Part shown: piece by piece, positions 1 through 12,700 of the stretch
Position numbering within the stretch: position 1 is the first letter of the stretch
How the letters are laid out: every line of letters starts with the position of its first letter
Assembly: GCF_028502605.1 (NCBI RefSeq)
Contig: NC_079236.1
Span: forward strand, 3,162,001-3,226,000
Origin: Trichoderma breve
Lineage: Eukaryota; Ascomycota; Sordariomycetes; Hypocreales; Hypocreaceae
Length of the DNA stretch: 64,000 nt
Direction of reading: 5' to 3'
Program-made: the position numbers and the translations under genes
Notes under the pieces: generated by a model
Seen by the model: the letters and a program-made list of their open reading frames with translations, nothing else
Told to the model about the DNA's origin: nothing
The model's database searches: none

Positions 1-133
1 AAATGGTGATGTGTGATGTCGCGGACTATGTTCAAGAGGAAAGTCTAAAAGGCAGTGCATGAAGTATATAGAATAAAATAAGCTCGTCAGTTTCCAAGCA
101 AGATCCGCTACAACAGGCGCGCAACGCCTGAAA

Positions 134-205
134 TCTTCCGTAGTATAGTGGTCAGTATGCAAGCTTGTCACGCTTGAGACCCGGGTTCAATTCCCGGCGG
201 GAGAG
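134..205 (+). tRNA. tRNA-Asp (GTC), no intron
   Basis: The cloverleaf folds by eye. The 7-bp acceptor stem pairs TCTTCCG (134-140) with CGGGAGA (198-204), with one T-G pair. The anticodon stem CAAGC/GCTTG encloses the loop TTGTCAC, giving anticodon GTC. The T-arm CCGGG-TTCAATT-CCCGG serves as a B box, and the discriminator base is G205, as expected for Asp. There is no intron and no encoded CCA. No other tRNA was recognised in the window. Confidence 0.96.
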
Positions 206-2770
206 ATCCGCCAAACCTCCAAGAGGTTGATTTTTTTGCCCTTTTTTTGCTTCTCATCTATATAAACAGCTGTCCACTACCCACTTACCCTCGGACTTTT
301 CTTCTCCGTCGCTGCAGCTGCTCTTACAAAATTTCCCTTCATCTTTTTTTCCTTTTTCTGTTTAAAAGCTACCCCACGAAGGGGTTGCTGCTTCGTCTCG
401 CTTACGACGTGCATACCGCCTACGCAACGAAATGCCGGGCCGATCGGCATCTTCAACCCGATAGCTGGCGTGGGCGCTGCGGCGCATGTGGATGCTCCCG
501 GGAAATACGGCATGCAAGTTGCAGGCATCCAGTGGCCGATTCCGACCATCTTCTGCTGCGAGATACGCGTTCAGGCTGTGGAGAGAAGCGCAGATAGAGA
601 CGGCGGCTGGTTCTAGAATCTTGAATGTCTTCACAATGGGGAATGGGGGGAGGATCGCGTGTGGGTTTCATAATAGCCCAGCCCATTCGTTGACGCTTGT
701 CCCATGTACCTGACACACAATCCGGCACGGATTTGCCATCGGGATGTGGTGCGACATGGGATGGGCAATGCGGGAACGGGTGAGGAGAGGTGAGGGATGC
801 GTGATTGGGGCGCCAGACGGATAGGATGGAATGCATCACTTCGTAGCTGGGCATTACGAATACTCGCGCTTTTCGCAGCCAGTCATGAGCAAAGCCAAGA
901 AATACCAAGAAGACGAAACCCCAGTTTAGTGAGATGATTTTTAATAAATGGGTGTTGTGTCGTGTGCCCGTTTACTCTTGTGGTGCTCCGTACTAGAGGA
1001 CAAAAGGGAAATGATGTTCCCTCTCCTTAAACAGTTGAACCTTGTATCAGGGGGGGTGAGGAGGGTTTGTATTAATGAAAGGAGATTTGCGCCTAAGCTC
1101 AAGCGCAAAAAAGAAACCCTGGGTCGGAGGTTTACAATCTATTGCCTGTAACAACTGAGTACATATGAGTAGTACTGGATACTCGGTGATTCGCGGCGCC
1201 GGCCTTTGCTGGAGCAAGTAGCTGGATACATAGGTACTTGCTCATTTGGGGATGTGTTTGCCGGGATTGATTGGACAGGAAACGTCTAGCGGCGAGGCGC
1301 CTGGTGGCTTGCAGCAATGACGCAGGGTGGTGGGATGAGGGAAAGCGCACACGAGTGGTTGCCAGGAAGGGTTTAGCGCGGCATGGTTTGGGGGAGGATG
1401 TGGGAATTGAATTGATTTGTCTGGGGGAAGGAGCTGAGAAACTGAGAACTGAGAAACTCAGGAAAGTGCGTGCTGATTACAGAGATAAAGTAAAACACTG
1501 TACAAGAGGAGAGGATAGAGAAAAGATATCTACAGCTGTGATACTGTGCAATACTGTGTGTAATTCCTACATATCCGTCTCTTAGTAAGATCATATGGAA
1601 TCTCTCTCGCAATTCCACATATCCAGCAATGCCACACACACTTCTTCTCTCTCTCTTTCTCCGGACTTTTACTTGTCTTGCCTTGTCCTTGGCCTATTTC
1701 TCCATCGCTCCACCGGCATGACCCTCGCCCGTCCGTTTCAACCAGCCGGCCTGCATTAGCGTGCTGATACCACTGCTCCAGTCCTCCAAGCACGGATGCA
1801 AAGGCAACGAGGGACGGAAACCAAAAAGCAAAGAGGCTAGTTTGATCCGAATCATTGGTTGGGCGTGGCGATTACGCAGCCTGCTGTCCGGGGTGTGTCT
1901 TGTTTGCGTCTCGCCGGGAAGGACGAAAGAAAGAAGGGGGAGGGACAAAGGCGAAACTTGGGCCGCTTGGCCGCCGTCATTGTGTTGTCAGCCGCGGTAC
2001 ACGTAACGGGCGGTTGAAGGTTATTAGACGATATTAAGAGGTCGAAGCAGAGGGAGAGATTCTCTGCTGATTCGCTCTTACACGTACATTGCTGCAGATT
2101 CTGGTTTCTTTGCAAGGGCATCTGGGTATTAATCACTGCTGCCATCTTCACCACTACTGTCTGCTATTACTGTTACTATTCTTTCTGCATCTGGTTTCTC
2201 TTCTTTTCTTTTCACAACTGTCATTACAAAAGGACAAAGAGCGTGGATACACCAATTCTGCCTGTCAAAGCTCTTGGCAGGGCAGTTGTCACTCATGCGC
2301 TCCAGCAGCTGCACACGCCCACACTAAAAGCACTCGCCAAGTACATACACACCCTCCGCATCCTTGCCGTTTCTTCACACCTTGGCCTTGTCTTCATCTC
2401 TCCCTCTCCCCTTTCTCGCTTCCTATTTTTCCTTTTTCATTACAAGTATTTCTCCTTGTGTTGTGTAACTGAAGCGGTTCTTGGATTTGTTCTCTTAGTT
2501 TCCGCTTTATTGCTTTATCGATTGTTCTCCTCCCTTTTGTCTTGCATTCCTATACTCGCGTGGAGCTGTTCTCCTTCAGAGGAGCTTGGACGATCTACCC
2601 ACTTGATACACATCCTTTTTTTGGACACAGGGCCCCCTTGGATCTACTCGACGGGACCAGTTGCTCCATATATTCTCCCTTGGAAGATTCCAATCTGCAA
2701 CTCAGCAATCCGAGATTCGAAAGACAAGCTCAACCTCGATTTCTCGCCTCTGCACATCTTCTTCGCCGTC
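206..2770. other. Intergenic region upstream of the LicD gene
   Basis: No gene could be supported in this 2.5 kb. A TATATAAA box lies at about 260, followed by CT-rich sequence to 355. A GC-richer stretch at 370-615 is open in one plus frame without an ATG and shows no recognisable domain. From about 2150 to 2770 the DNA is strongly pyrimidine-rich on the plus strand, as expected for the promoter and leader of the LicD gene. In-frame codons upstream of 2771 are treated as leader because they precede a clear signal-peptide start. Confidence 0.6.
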
Positions 2771-3810
2771 ATGATACCCTCATCCTGGACATCGATCCTC
2801 TTGGCTGCCTGTGCCTTCTCCACAGCACTCGCCTCACCAACCTCGCGCTTCCAACGCACAAAACGGTTAACGCCCAAATACTTCACCGAGCCCGGTGGCA
2901 GTCTTGCGCGAAGCCACTATGACCAGCGTTACTTCAAGGGCGAGGTCTCCTACGAAGAGCACCGCGATGTGCTGCGGCAGTTGATCCGCAGCTACCTGAC
3001 GACACTGCACGAGCACGGCGTCGAGACTTGGCTGGCGCACGGCACGCTGCTGGGCTGGTGGTGGAACGGGCAGATCATGCCGTGGGACTACGACCTGGAC
3101 GTGCAGGTGTCTAACAACACCATGACGTGGCTGGGCGAGAACATGAACCGCACCGAGCATACGCACACCTTCAACGACGTCTCCAAGACGTACCTGCTCG
3201 ACGTTAACCCGCACCACGTCGACTTGACTCGCGGCGACGGCATGAACATCATCGATGCTCGCTGGATCGACACCAGCAACGGCATGTTCATCGACATCAC
3301 CGCCGTGCGCGAGCGCGATGCCGGCTCGCCCGGCACCTGGAGCTGCAAGAACAATCACCGCTACGGAAGCCAGGACCTATGGCCCATGCGCGTCACCGAG
3401 TTTGAGGGCGTCAAGGCCCGCATTCCCTACAACTTTGAGGACATTTTGCGCGGCGAGTACGGCGACAAGAGCTTGGTTGTGGAAGAGTTTCAGGGGTGAG
3501 TTTTGAACAAGAAAATGAAGACAAAGAAGGACGTTGGGCGGCTGTCGTTGTGACAAGTCGAGGCTGTGAGGCTTGGCAAAGTCAGCCCCGCGGTGACCCC
3601 AACCCCTTGCAGCTTTCGGCAGCCCACCTCCTTTTTTCCTACATTCTGCCATGATTCGAGTTCCCCTGGCTAATATCGATTTTGTTTAGTCATCGCTGGA
3701 ATCGCGATATTAATGAATGGGTCAAGATGACCGACGACGAAATGAAGCAGCGTAGGGAAGCCGCCGAGCAGCGCAAGAGAGAAGAGCTCGAGAAGAAGGG
3801 CCAAAACTAA
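2771..3810 (+). CDS. Secreted LicD-family phosphotransferase-like protein (MNN4-type), 281 aa
   Basis: Two exons are inferred, 2771-3495 and 3690-3810, joined through a GTGAGT donor and a TTTAG acceptor. The frame continues with GGT-HRWNRD. The first 21 residues form a hydrophobic signal peptide ending near ALA-S. The LicD signature lies at residues 94-116: AHGTLLGWWWNG followed by MPWDYDLDVQV, with the acidic residues expected to bind the divalent cation. The C-terminal 25 residues are a charged KR/E-rich helix. LicD proteins transfer phosphocholine or, in fungal Mnn4-like members, assist mannosyl-phosphate addition to secretory-pathway glycans. Action in the Golgi or outside the cell is inferred. 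The protein is about 280 aa, a typical size for stand-alone fungal LicD proteins and much shorter than yeast Mnn4. The donor substrate cannot be told from sequence. Confidence 0.87.
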
Positions 3811-4208
3811 TCCTACCCGTTGAATGTTTTTGCATATTCTTTTTAAACCATTTTCCTTTTACGGGTATTTTTTTAAGAGGGGGGAAGGGTAAAGGACGAA
3901 AAGCAACGGAGCATTTCAGGCGTTTTTTGTTTCTCGAGACGGTTACTTTTAAGGGTGTGTGCTTTTTTTCGTTATATATATCCTTTGCCGTGTAATTGGT
4001 TTACTGTACATAGTTGGATACCAGGCTTGGTTAATGAGGCATGTCTATTACATTCCGTGTGAGGACGGTGGTTTTTACCATGTATCTACCTGTTGTGATC
4101 TTTGGATAGGCTCAATGGCCCAGATGGTTGGAACTTTATATGCATATAGGTATATATATAAACGCGTATAATTATGCCCATCAGATATAATACATCTTCC
4201 CAACGCCT
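3811..4208. other. Convergent 3' region between LicD and MLH3 genes
   Basis: This 398-nt AT-rich spacer lies between two convergent genes. It has T-rich tracts near 3830-3880 and 3955-3970 and TATATATA-like stretches at 3975 and 4150. It most likely holds both 3' UTRs and polyadenylation signals. No gene is seen. Confidence 0.6.
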
Positions 4209-7028
4209 TTATTCACCCGCCTCATCAGCCAGCGCCGTCGTTATCCATCTCTTCCACGCCCGCACGTCTCTCTTACCACGCTCATCCTCATTCCATCCTC
4301 CAATCCTCGCCCCCGATCCCAAATCCACCAACGGCACCAAACTCGGCCTTCCATGCGCACACTGAAACGGGAACGCACATTTCGCAAGCCGTCGCACGAG
4401 CTGCTCACACTCCTCAGCCGAAAGAGCGTCGTTGAACATGATAGCACCTATAACACATTGTTAGCTTAAGCCCGAAGCAGAACTATAAAAAAGTAACAGC
4501 ATACTTCGACAGGCCCTCGAATGTAGCAACTCGAGGATCCCTCTGGGACAACCGTGGAAATCCACCGTACAAGGTTGAGTCCGAACCTGTTCAGCTGCTC
4601 CTCCAGCACTGCGCGGCCGTGAGGGTATGATGCCCTCGTCGTCGAGTTTCCATATCTCCTTGCGTATCAGTTCCACCAAAAGGCGTGGCTCAGTACGACA
4701 GCGCTCCAGGATACTCGGAGGCAGAGCCGAGACTGCCACCGTACATCCATCCCGCTCTTGTTTCGTCGAAGCTGCTCGTCGTTGGGTCTTATACAGAATG
4801 CCCCAAGCTTCAAGATGCTCTTGATACCGCAGCAATAAATCATGCTCGCGATCCGAGATTTCAAATATTAGGGGTCGCTCGAGAGGTTCAACGACCGCCT
4901 TCAGGATTCCGTTAGAACCATCTAGCTTGAAGTAGCCCGCCATGAGTTCCTCCAGACGGCATCTCTCGTCTGCAGCATGCTGATCGAGCATCACCAGGGC
5001 ACACGAGCTGTTCGGCTCTCGCCCGTCTGCCATGTTACTCAGGGGAAGCTTCAGTAATATGAACTTCTTATCGACTTGTGCAACGACTTGTGCTGCCGCC
5101 AAGGCCGATCGCGACACACGACCCTCGAGGCCGATGGATGCTGCCTCGAACCTGACTCCTCCTTTCTCCTCGTCGCAGCACCGATGCGAGCGGTGATATG
5201 ATATCGCATCACGCACTGGTTCTGGCGCTTCGTCGTTGATGCGCGGTATAGCAGGTTGAGTTGGCTCAAAGACGGGGTTCTTCCATGATTTAAGAATGTT
5301 TTGCAGCCATTCGTTTGGTTTTTTCTTCTCAGTTGCCTTTTCCCTCTCTTTCAGCGCCTCATCTCTGAATTCCGGCTCGCTAAATTTTAGACGCTTTGCC
5401 TTTTCACTTGGCAAATCCTCTGCCACCCTCTTAGGACGCTCGGCAAGCGCCAAGGGACCTGTTTTGAGTGTATCTTGAGATTCAGCTTCCACCCGCTTTC
5501 CACCCTTTGCCCCTGGACTGAGAGGGGCTGAAATGTCAAAAGGTTTGCGGAGCAGTTTGCCTCCCTCGCCAATCAGCCGATCCGTCACAATGGTTTCCGA
5601 GTTAGTTGGTCCTATTTCATGCCTCTCCACCTCTTTTACTGGCCTACGTTCAGTTCGTGGGCCAACTTTCATCCTATTCCACCCGTCAAAAGGACTGTCT
5701 GAAAGAGACGATACTGTACCAGACGGTAAAACTTGCGATGACGGAGCCGTTGAGGATTGACGCCCCTTGGTAGCCCGGGTTGTGCTACGGTGTGGAGCGG
5801 TTGAGAATACAGACTTGTCTGAAGATGACTGGATCTTCTGGGGGCGCATGTGATGCTTCTTCAGGAAGCTATAAATGACTGCCCTCAGCAAATCTATAAT
5901 CCTTTCAAGATCACCATGTGAATGGCTAGAAATATCATCAACGTCAAAAACATCTTCAGCCCCTTTGAGTGTGATTCGAAGATAGAACATGGGCCATCGG
6001 TCCACCCCTTTGCCTTTCTTTTGATTTGGGCCAGCCCCATCATTGGACATGCCATCTTGGTGCTCGACGATCCCAAAATTCGAAGATGCAAACATTTTGT
6101 TCACCTCTTCATACAGAACATTGCTTCCGTACTCGTTTGAGACTGGTAGGATGCCTACGCTCATAAACTGGGATCGGCGCGTCGCAACGGGATTCAAAGA
6201 AATGCAGCCCTTGATTGTGACGTGGCCAGCAGTTGCTGATACCGGTATCCACGAGTCCACGTCGCCGGAATCTGCCAATGATGCTTGAGTGAAGAACCGT
6301 ACCGCTCTAGAAACCATGTTTGCATTCTCCGGTGGCTTTAGGCGCAGCTCACGCTGCCCTTTTGCCTCACGCAAGAACACGGTGACCCCAGAGGGCCAAG
6401 ATACGAGCAAGCCGACCACATCATGAACCAGACGGCCCCATTCCTTCTCAAGCCCAGGCCGATCCGAGAAGAGGGTAGCCCGATGTTTAACGCGTACGGG
6501 AAGAGAGCCAAATAGATCATTGACGGCAACTCGTGTGCCGTGGTCAAAGATTTGGAATCGATCTCCAGGCAGAGAAGGCGTCTGCCTCTTCAAGAGCTTG
6601 CCATGGTGAATCGAGATGGTGTTGTGCGAATTGTGGCGATAATGATGAGATGTAACCGTAAGTAAAGACAAAGTACTCAGAGAAGATAAAAACGTTCCCC
6701 GTCTACCGTAGAGTCCATGCTGCGGCGGAAATTTGGATGTAACTTGACACAAATAATTAGTATCACGGTCAGGACATGACAGAAACAGCTCCATACAGTA
6801 GGATTTTCCGAGCCCTCCGTCCTCTGCAAAGTCACCAGGAACAATTCCAAGCCCATTGTCCTCTACAGTACAGTTTCCTCGACCGTATTCAACATAGATA
6901 TTGACCTTGGTGGCGCCAGCATCAAGCGAGTTCTTGAGCAGGCCGCAGACGACGCCATTGAGGGATGTGATGGTCGACGAGGACCTGATTTTCCCAACGA
7001 CATCCTCCGGGAGCGGCCTGATGGACAT
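4209..7028 (-). CDS. MLH3: DNA mismatch repair protein MLH3 (MutL gamma subunit), about 902 aa
   Basis: Three exons are inferred on the minus strand: 7028-6797, 6742-4505 and 4447-4209. The N-terminal GHKL ATPase shows the ATP-binding signature EDNGLGI near residue 56, then EDGGLGK and GRRGTFLSSL. The middle linker (about 400-600) is Lys/Ser-rich and divergent. The C-terminal endonuclease half carries DQHAADER followed by E (about residue 660), ACRS-AIMFND across the last intron, and FQCAHGRPSLVPL near the end. These are the metal-binding MutL motifs. Mlh3 pairs with Mlh1 to nick DNA in meiotic crossover resolution and in part of mismatch repair, acting in the nucleus. The 54-nt intron at 6743-6796 has GTATGG, TACTAAT and CAAG signals and is a multiple of three without a stop, so the unspliced frame stays open (920 aa). 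Splicing it restores the family spacing between GLGK and TSKFP. The last intron (4448-4504) is required to reach CAHGRP. Confidence 0.93.
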
Positions 7029-7793
7029 GGCACATGATGCTTGATTGAGCGTAGTCGAGATCGAGCCCGAAGATGAGCTGAAGCTGATCTGCCGAGTGTC
7101 GTAACACGAGCCAGGGTCATGTAAGATTAGCTGCTACCATTCCGGGCATGGATGGTGAGGCAAGGCCCAGAGCGTCAGGCCGAGTTCAGGGACAGCGGAG
7201 TACTCGGGGGCTGATTGCAAATACACTCCAGAAATTGTATGTACAGTACTGGAGGATCACTATAATAGCTCTTGAACAAACAGGAGACGGTGGTGGTTGG
7301 TTGGTGTTGGTGAATCGGTACTAGAGCAATAGAGGTACATAAGGTACGGCAGAAATGGAGCTTAGCGCCAGGCCCAGTTTGGCAGCGGCATTTCGTCATC
7401 GTCAGCTGCTCGGGACCGCCTTCATGTGATGCCGCATCACGTGACGGACCCCTGCCTTTGATGCCGAAATGATGCTCAACCTCGACTCCGGCGCTATTGT
7501 TTCTAGCGTTGCACCATCATGCCCATTCTGGGTATCAACCTCTGTCTCTTCGCGATCCGTCTGTGACTCTTGTCCCTCGCATAACATCTTGCTCGTCACA
7601 TTCCTTTTCCCTGCTGCCGCGTCTCGAGAGCCCAATCGTCCGAATCGCCGCCCCCTGCGTGTCGTAGCCTTGCCGAATCCCCTCTCGCCTGTGCAATCTC
7701 CATCTGTGCCTGACGCCGTCCAACCACCGCGCCGACGACAAATCTGCCGCCCCTTGGAGCCGCTCCCGCGGCATTCCAACTTGCTCGTCCTTG
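7029..7793. other. Divergent promoter region of MLH3 and the 380-aa gene
   Basis: This 765-nt spacer separates two divergent start codons. It contains a TATAATAG stretch near 7260 and, from about 7500 to 7790, CT-rich sequence on the plus strand typical of a fungal leader for the downstream gene. Open frames here (for example plus 7469-7951) overlap the inferred first exon and intron and have no domain support. Confidence 0.55.
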
Positions 7794-9060
7794 ATGGCGA
7801 CTACCAACCTTATCGCAGAGGCTCACGGTACTGTCTCCTTGCTTTTCGCCGCCCTCCCTGCGCTAGGACGTGCCCTGTGACAACATCAGGCGTTTCCAGC
7901 CCAAGCAGCCTTGAAGCCTCTCCACGGCATTCAGCACTAACAACTAGATAGATGGCCAAGCACAGCAGCGGCGAAGACCATTCTCAACATGGGTCAAGAA
8001 GCTCACCAACTTCAAGTCGTCATCGGACGGCGAACGGCAGAAACGACACATAAGGATACGGCGTGGCCCCAAGCTCAACAATCCATATCCCCAGTCCGGG
8101 CACGTCAGTAACAACCATGCCAACGGCCAAAGTTCTTATTCGTTCGCTACCGGCCGCACCGACTGTAGTCTCTCTACGCTAGATCAACCAACTCGCTTTT
8201 CAGCGGATGGATATGCACCACCGACTGTGGGCAGGAGGAGTTTAACTACGACCATATCCACCGAAACCGAGCCCGATCGCCCTCGATCCGTCATCGCGCC
8301 GAGTCGCGCACTGAGTCGCGCGCCGAGCTCTGTGACGGGAACAAGCAGGACTGTTGGAGGAGGACAAGAATCCAGAAGAGGTGGCGATAGCACGTTTTCA
8401 AGCCCGTCTCCATCAGTCAGGTCCCTCGCTACAACATTGACCACTATTCAATCCTTTGCCCCCCATGGACAGGCCCCGGTGGCTCCCACTCACAGCATCA
8501 CTCAGTCAATCCAGTTCAGCCAGCCATTCCCTACGGCTTCCCCGGCATCGGCCATTCCAGCGCATCTTATCCCGGCGAACCACCTGACGACATACACCAC
8601 GGCCACGGCCAACAACCTTCTCACAGACAATGCATCCATTCTGACTTTGGCTTCATCGAGCAAACGAGGTCGTCGACGATCGATGGATACTGATGCGTCC
8701 GTTCGTGCTCTTGCTCCATCGTCTCTCTGGGGCGGCAGCCGCGAAAGTCTGCCTCTCAGCGTCCTCAGCGCCAACATCGACCCTACGTCCAGCCTTCACA
8801 ACGCCTCTAGGCTCGGCGCAGAACGCAACAGCATCTACTCTGCAACCGGAGTGGCCCCAGCGATCCCGAGCGAGCGCAACAGTCTCTATGCTAAGCAGGG
8901 CGACGGTGCAAGCGTCAGGAGCGGCCGCTTAGGACACGGCCGACCCGATAGTATAAGCGGCAGCGTTGCACTCGCCAGCCCCCGAGAGGTACTTGATAAG
9001 AGGAGCCTTGCCGAAAACCGAGAGGACAGCCAGCTAACATCGACTTCCAAGGAGGATTAA
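7794..9060 (+). CDS. Ser/Thr-rich low-complexity fungal protein, function unknown, 380 aa
   Basis: Two exons are inferred: 7794-7827 (MATTNLIAEAH) and 7952-9060, joined at GTACTG and CTAGATAG with a CACTAAC branch site. The joined frame reads EAHDGQAQQRRRPFSTWVKKLTNF, a basic N-terminal patch with an FSTW core that looks conserved in style. The rest is disordered and rich in Ser, Thr, Ala and Arg. A more ordered segment lies near residues 230-295 (ASILTLASSSKRGRRRSMD, then APSSLWGGSRESLPLSVLSA). There is no signal peptide or membrane segment. RRxS and SRxS contexts suggest kinase sites (inference). I do not recognise the family. The gene sits between divergent MLH3 and co-directional VPS11, with no evidence of functional linkage. 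Choosing the ATG at 7794 gives a full reading frame with canonical splicing. Confidence 0.75.
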
Positions 9061-9764
9061 ACCTGCAACATTCGTTTTGAGCCGCCATCTTTTTCATTGT
9101 TTTTGTATTCGGCGTTTTGGGGGACTGTGTCCGCATTCTTAGACGGGCTTATATATACGAGACTGGGTCAAGAACGGGTTCTTGTGCTTTTTTTGTTGTT
9201 CTTTTTCTTCCGTTATTTTTTTGTCTTGTTGCCTCTCTGCGTTTCCTTTTTTTTTTTATTATTTTCAAACCGGAGGGGTAGAGACTTGAAAGATGTGGCA
9301 AACGTGATACCCTATTAACATACGACAAATTGCAAGTGGTTTTTTCTGTCTTACTTATGGTTTTCTTTCGTGCACAGAACTGAGCACAGTGAGTGGAATT
9401 ATGATGTTGAAGTATTGTGATGGGCCATGTTAGCATCCGTGCTGTTAGTATTAGGTACCTAGTATAAACCGAGGTTCGATGTAGGTGTAGAATCTGAAAT
9501 TGAATTCCAACTCTACGAAATCACGGGTGCATTACGGTGATTGTAGCAAATGTATTTAATTTAGATCATCAAATGTTACCAAGATGTTTGTTTGAGCCGA
9601 GGCTGAAGGTTGTAATAGTTGAGCTTTATCGCTGGGATGCTCGAACCTTGCAGTCTTAGTGGATGAGCCACTGTGGCGCCCGCTAGCAGCATCATCAGAA
9701 GCTCTCCCGCAGCTCCAGCCTCTCAGTCCCGCCATCGTCATCGTGCGCTGGCAAGGCGACAAAG
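9061..9764. other. 3' UTR and VPS11 promoter region
   Basis: This region runs between two co-directional genes. T-rich sequence with a run of nine or more T at 9248-9257 follows the upstream stop and is a likely 3' UTR. Nothing coding was supported. The stretch 9660-9764 leads directly into the 12-nt first exon of VPS11. Confidence 0.55.
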
Positions 9765-12700
9765 ATGGCCATCTCGGTACGTGAGCTGTGAATTCACTCT
9801 TCATGCAGTTCTCCCCTTTGAATGCTGGGTATCTTCTTCTATATTGCATCATGGAAGCTAATTCAGCCCACAGTGGAAGTCGTTTGACTTCTTCGACGTC
9901 ACGCAGGTGGCGCTGCCCGACGACGAAACCCGCCAGCTCTTTGAGAGCAACGACATCTCCAGCGTCTGCACAGGCTCCGACAGCCTGTTTCTCGGCTCCA
10001 ACGATGGATACGTCAGCATCTTGGGCAAGGGATGGAAGGTCATCAGGCGGTTCCAGGCGCATGAGGCGCGCATCACACACATGCGTCAGGTGGAGGGGAC
10101 GAGCCTGCTGGTGACGATTGCGGTGAGCCATCTTCATACGGCGTTTTCGAGGGCTTGCGCTGACTGGTGCTTAGGAGGACATGAGCAGCGAGCCGACGCT
10201 CAAAGCCTGGGCTTTGGACAAGTTGATTAAGAGGACCAACATGCCGACCTGCCTCAGCACGTTGACGGTTAACAACGGGAGGCGGCAGTTTCCGGTGAGT
10301 CGGCCGTAACAGGGCTAAGAGACGTTGAGTGTTGACCTGGGGCATACAGATATCAGCTTTCGCTGCGCTCGACGACCTCACACAAATCGCCGTGGGTTTT
10401 GCAAACGGCGCGGTAACCGTCATCCGAGGAGATCTTGTCCATGACCTGGGGACCAAGCAGCGAATCGTATACGAGTCGGAGGAACCCGTGACTGGCGTCC
10501 AATTGACGACCCAGGAGAGTTCAACAACCCTCTTCATCTCTACAGTCTCGAGGATATTGCAGCTAGCATTGTCCAGAAGAGGGCAGGGCTCACCACCGAA
10601 AACGATTGAGGACTCTGGATGTGCAGCGGGCTGCATGACGGTTGATCCCAAGACGGGAGATATTGTTGTCGCCAGAGACGATGCCATATACACATATAGG
10701 TTGGATGGGCGTGGGCCGCCTCGAGCATACGAGTCCCCCAAACGACTCGTATCTATGCACAACGACTACATTGCTGTCGCGGGTCCGTCATCTGTTAGCA
10801 GCAGCAGAGACCCCGAGGCTTTGCGGAGAAGATTCGGTTCGGCGACGGCAGATGGTCTATTTAACGCGTGGACCTTTGTTCTCCTGGAGCCGGATCTGCG
10901 AGTGGTTGCCCACACCGAGACGCTCATCTCCCCTGTCCGATTCATCTTTGAAGTATGGGGGGATTTATTCACAATCACTGAGGAAGGAAAAGTACGGCTA
11001 CCAAACTTAGAATTCGTAGCTACATATGCTAACGGTATCCTCAGACTTACCGATACCACGAGAAGCCACTTCAGCAGCGTCTGGAAATGCTCTACCAGCG
11101 CAACATGTTCCCCCTCGCAATTGAGCTGGCTCAGAACTCGGGGATGAATAATGAGCAGCAGAGCCTCATCTATCGCCGGTTTGGAGACCATCTTTATCAA
11201 AAGTCGGACTATGATGGAGCAATGAACCAGTACATTCGAGCCATTGACGCTACGGAGCCTTCTCAAGTCATCAGAAAGGTGAGAAACCTTTTTTTTCAAA
11301 TCATACTTCAACCGCTGACCAAGAGTTCAGTTTCTGGATACACAAAGGATACACAACCTGATTTTGTACTTGGAAAAACTGCACCACGCCGAAAAGGCTA
11401 CATCCGACCACACCACTCTCCTGCTCAATTGCTATGCTAAACTTAAAGACATTAAGAAGTTGGAAGAGTTCATCATGGCTCCAGGAGACTTGAAGTTTGA
11501 TTTGGATACAGCCATTACCATGTGTCGGCAAGGTGGCTACTACCAGCAAGCTGCGTATCTGGCCAAAAAGCACGGCGAGACGGAGCTTGTTGTGGACATC
11601 TTGATTGAAGATTCGAAGAGTTACGATGAAGCACTGGATTACATTTGGCATCAGGATCCTGCAATTGTTAGCGTCTCCCCTCCCCTTTTTGCCAGCCCGA
11701 TACTGACTGCTCTAGGCATATCCGTGTATGCAAAAATACGCCAGGGTTCTGATAGAGCATTGTCCCAAGGACGCGACAAAGCTGTTTGTGGATTACTATA
11801 CCAGCAATTATCGACCACGGCGCACGGTGGTACTGCCTATTGAGGTCTCTGGGACAGCTTCAGCTCCAGGCGGCTCAGGCTCAGGGTTAGCTGCCGGTGC
11901 TGCCAGTGCCGTACAGAACCTGACCAACCTCCTCATCCTACCTTCATACATCAGTCCCACAACCGGAACACCAGGAAGCACAAGGCCAAACGAGACCGTC
12001 GTCCAGGTCGACGAAGACGATTTACCGATACCCAAATATGATCCCCCGCCGCCCCGAACGGCATTCTCATCCTTCATCGACCATCCTGACGAGTTCATCA
12101 CATTCCTGGAGGCATGCCTGGAGGAAGAAAAGCTGAGGGATCTTCACAGTACCGATCTGTATACGACGCTGTTTGAAATGTACCTGCACAAGTCCAACGA
12201 GAAAAAGGGCAGTTTACACAAGGAAGAGTGGGAAGCAAAGGCAAAGAAACTCATCGAGGGCGATCATGTGCCAATGGAGAGCTCCAACGTGCTCCTGTTG
12301 TCACACCTATCGAATTTCCAGGACGGCACCGTTTTGGTCAAGGAGCAAGCTGGGCTGCTGTCTGACATTTTCAGATCTTATACATCGGCAAAGGACACAC
12401 GCGGGGCATTGAAGGCGCTGAGAAAGTACGGGCCAGAAGAGCCGCAGCTGTATCCGGCCGCCTTGGCATACCTCACGTCAGATCCTCGGGTGCTAGAGGA
12501 AGCCGGGCCGGATGAGTTGGCAGCCATCCTGACCAAGATTGACAAGGACGGGCTCATGGCCCCGCTACAGGTCGTTCAGACTCTTGTTGGGCAAAACTCT
12601 GGCGGCGGCGTGGCTACCATGGGAATGATTAAGCCATATCTTCGGGATACAATCACTCGCGAGCGCAAGGAGATTGCCCAAAACCGTAATCGGATATCCA

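Noticed and set aside
369..615. Open plus-strand stretch in a GC-rich patch near the tRNA gene
   Set aside because: It has no ATG, domain or convincing splice signals. It may be a decayed exon, but this cannot be supported.
2243..2770. N-terminal extension of the LicD frame
   Set aside because: The frame is open upstream but lies in pyrimidine-rich leader. The ATG at 2771 begins a clear signal peptide.
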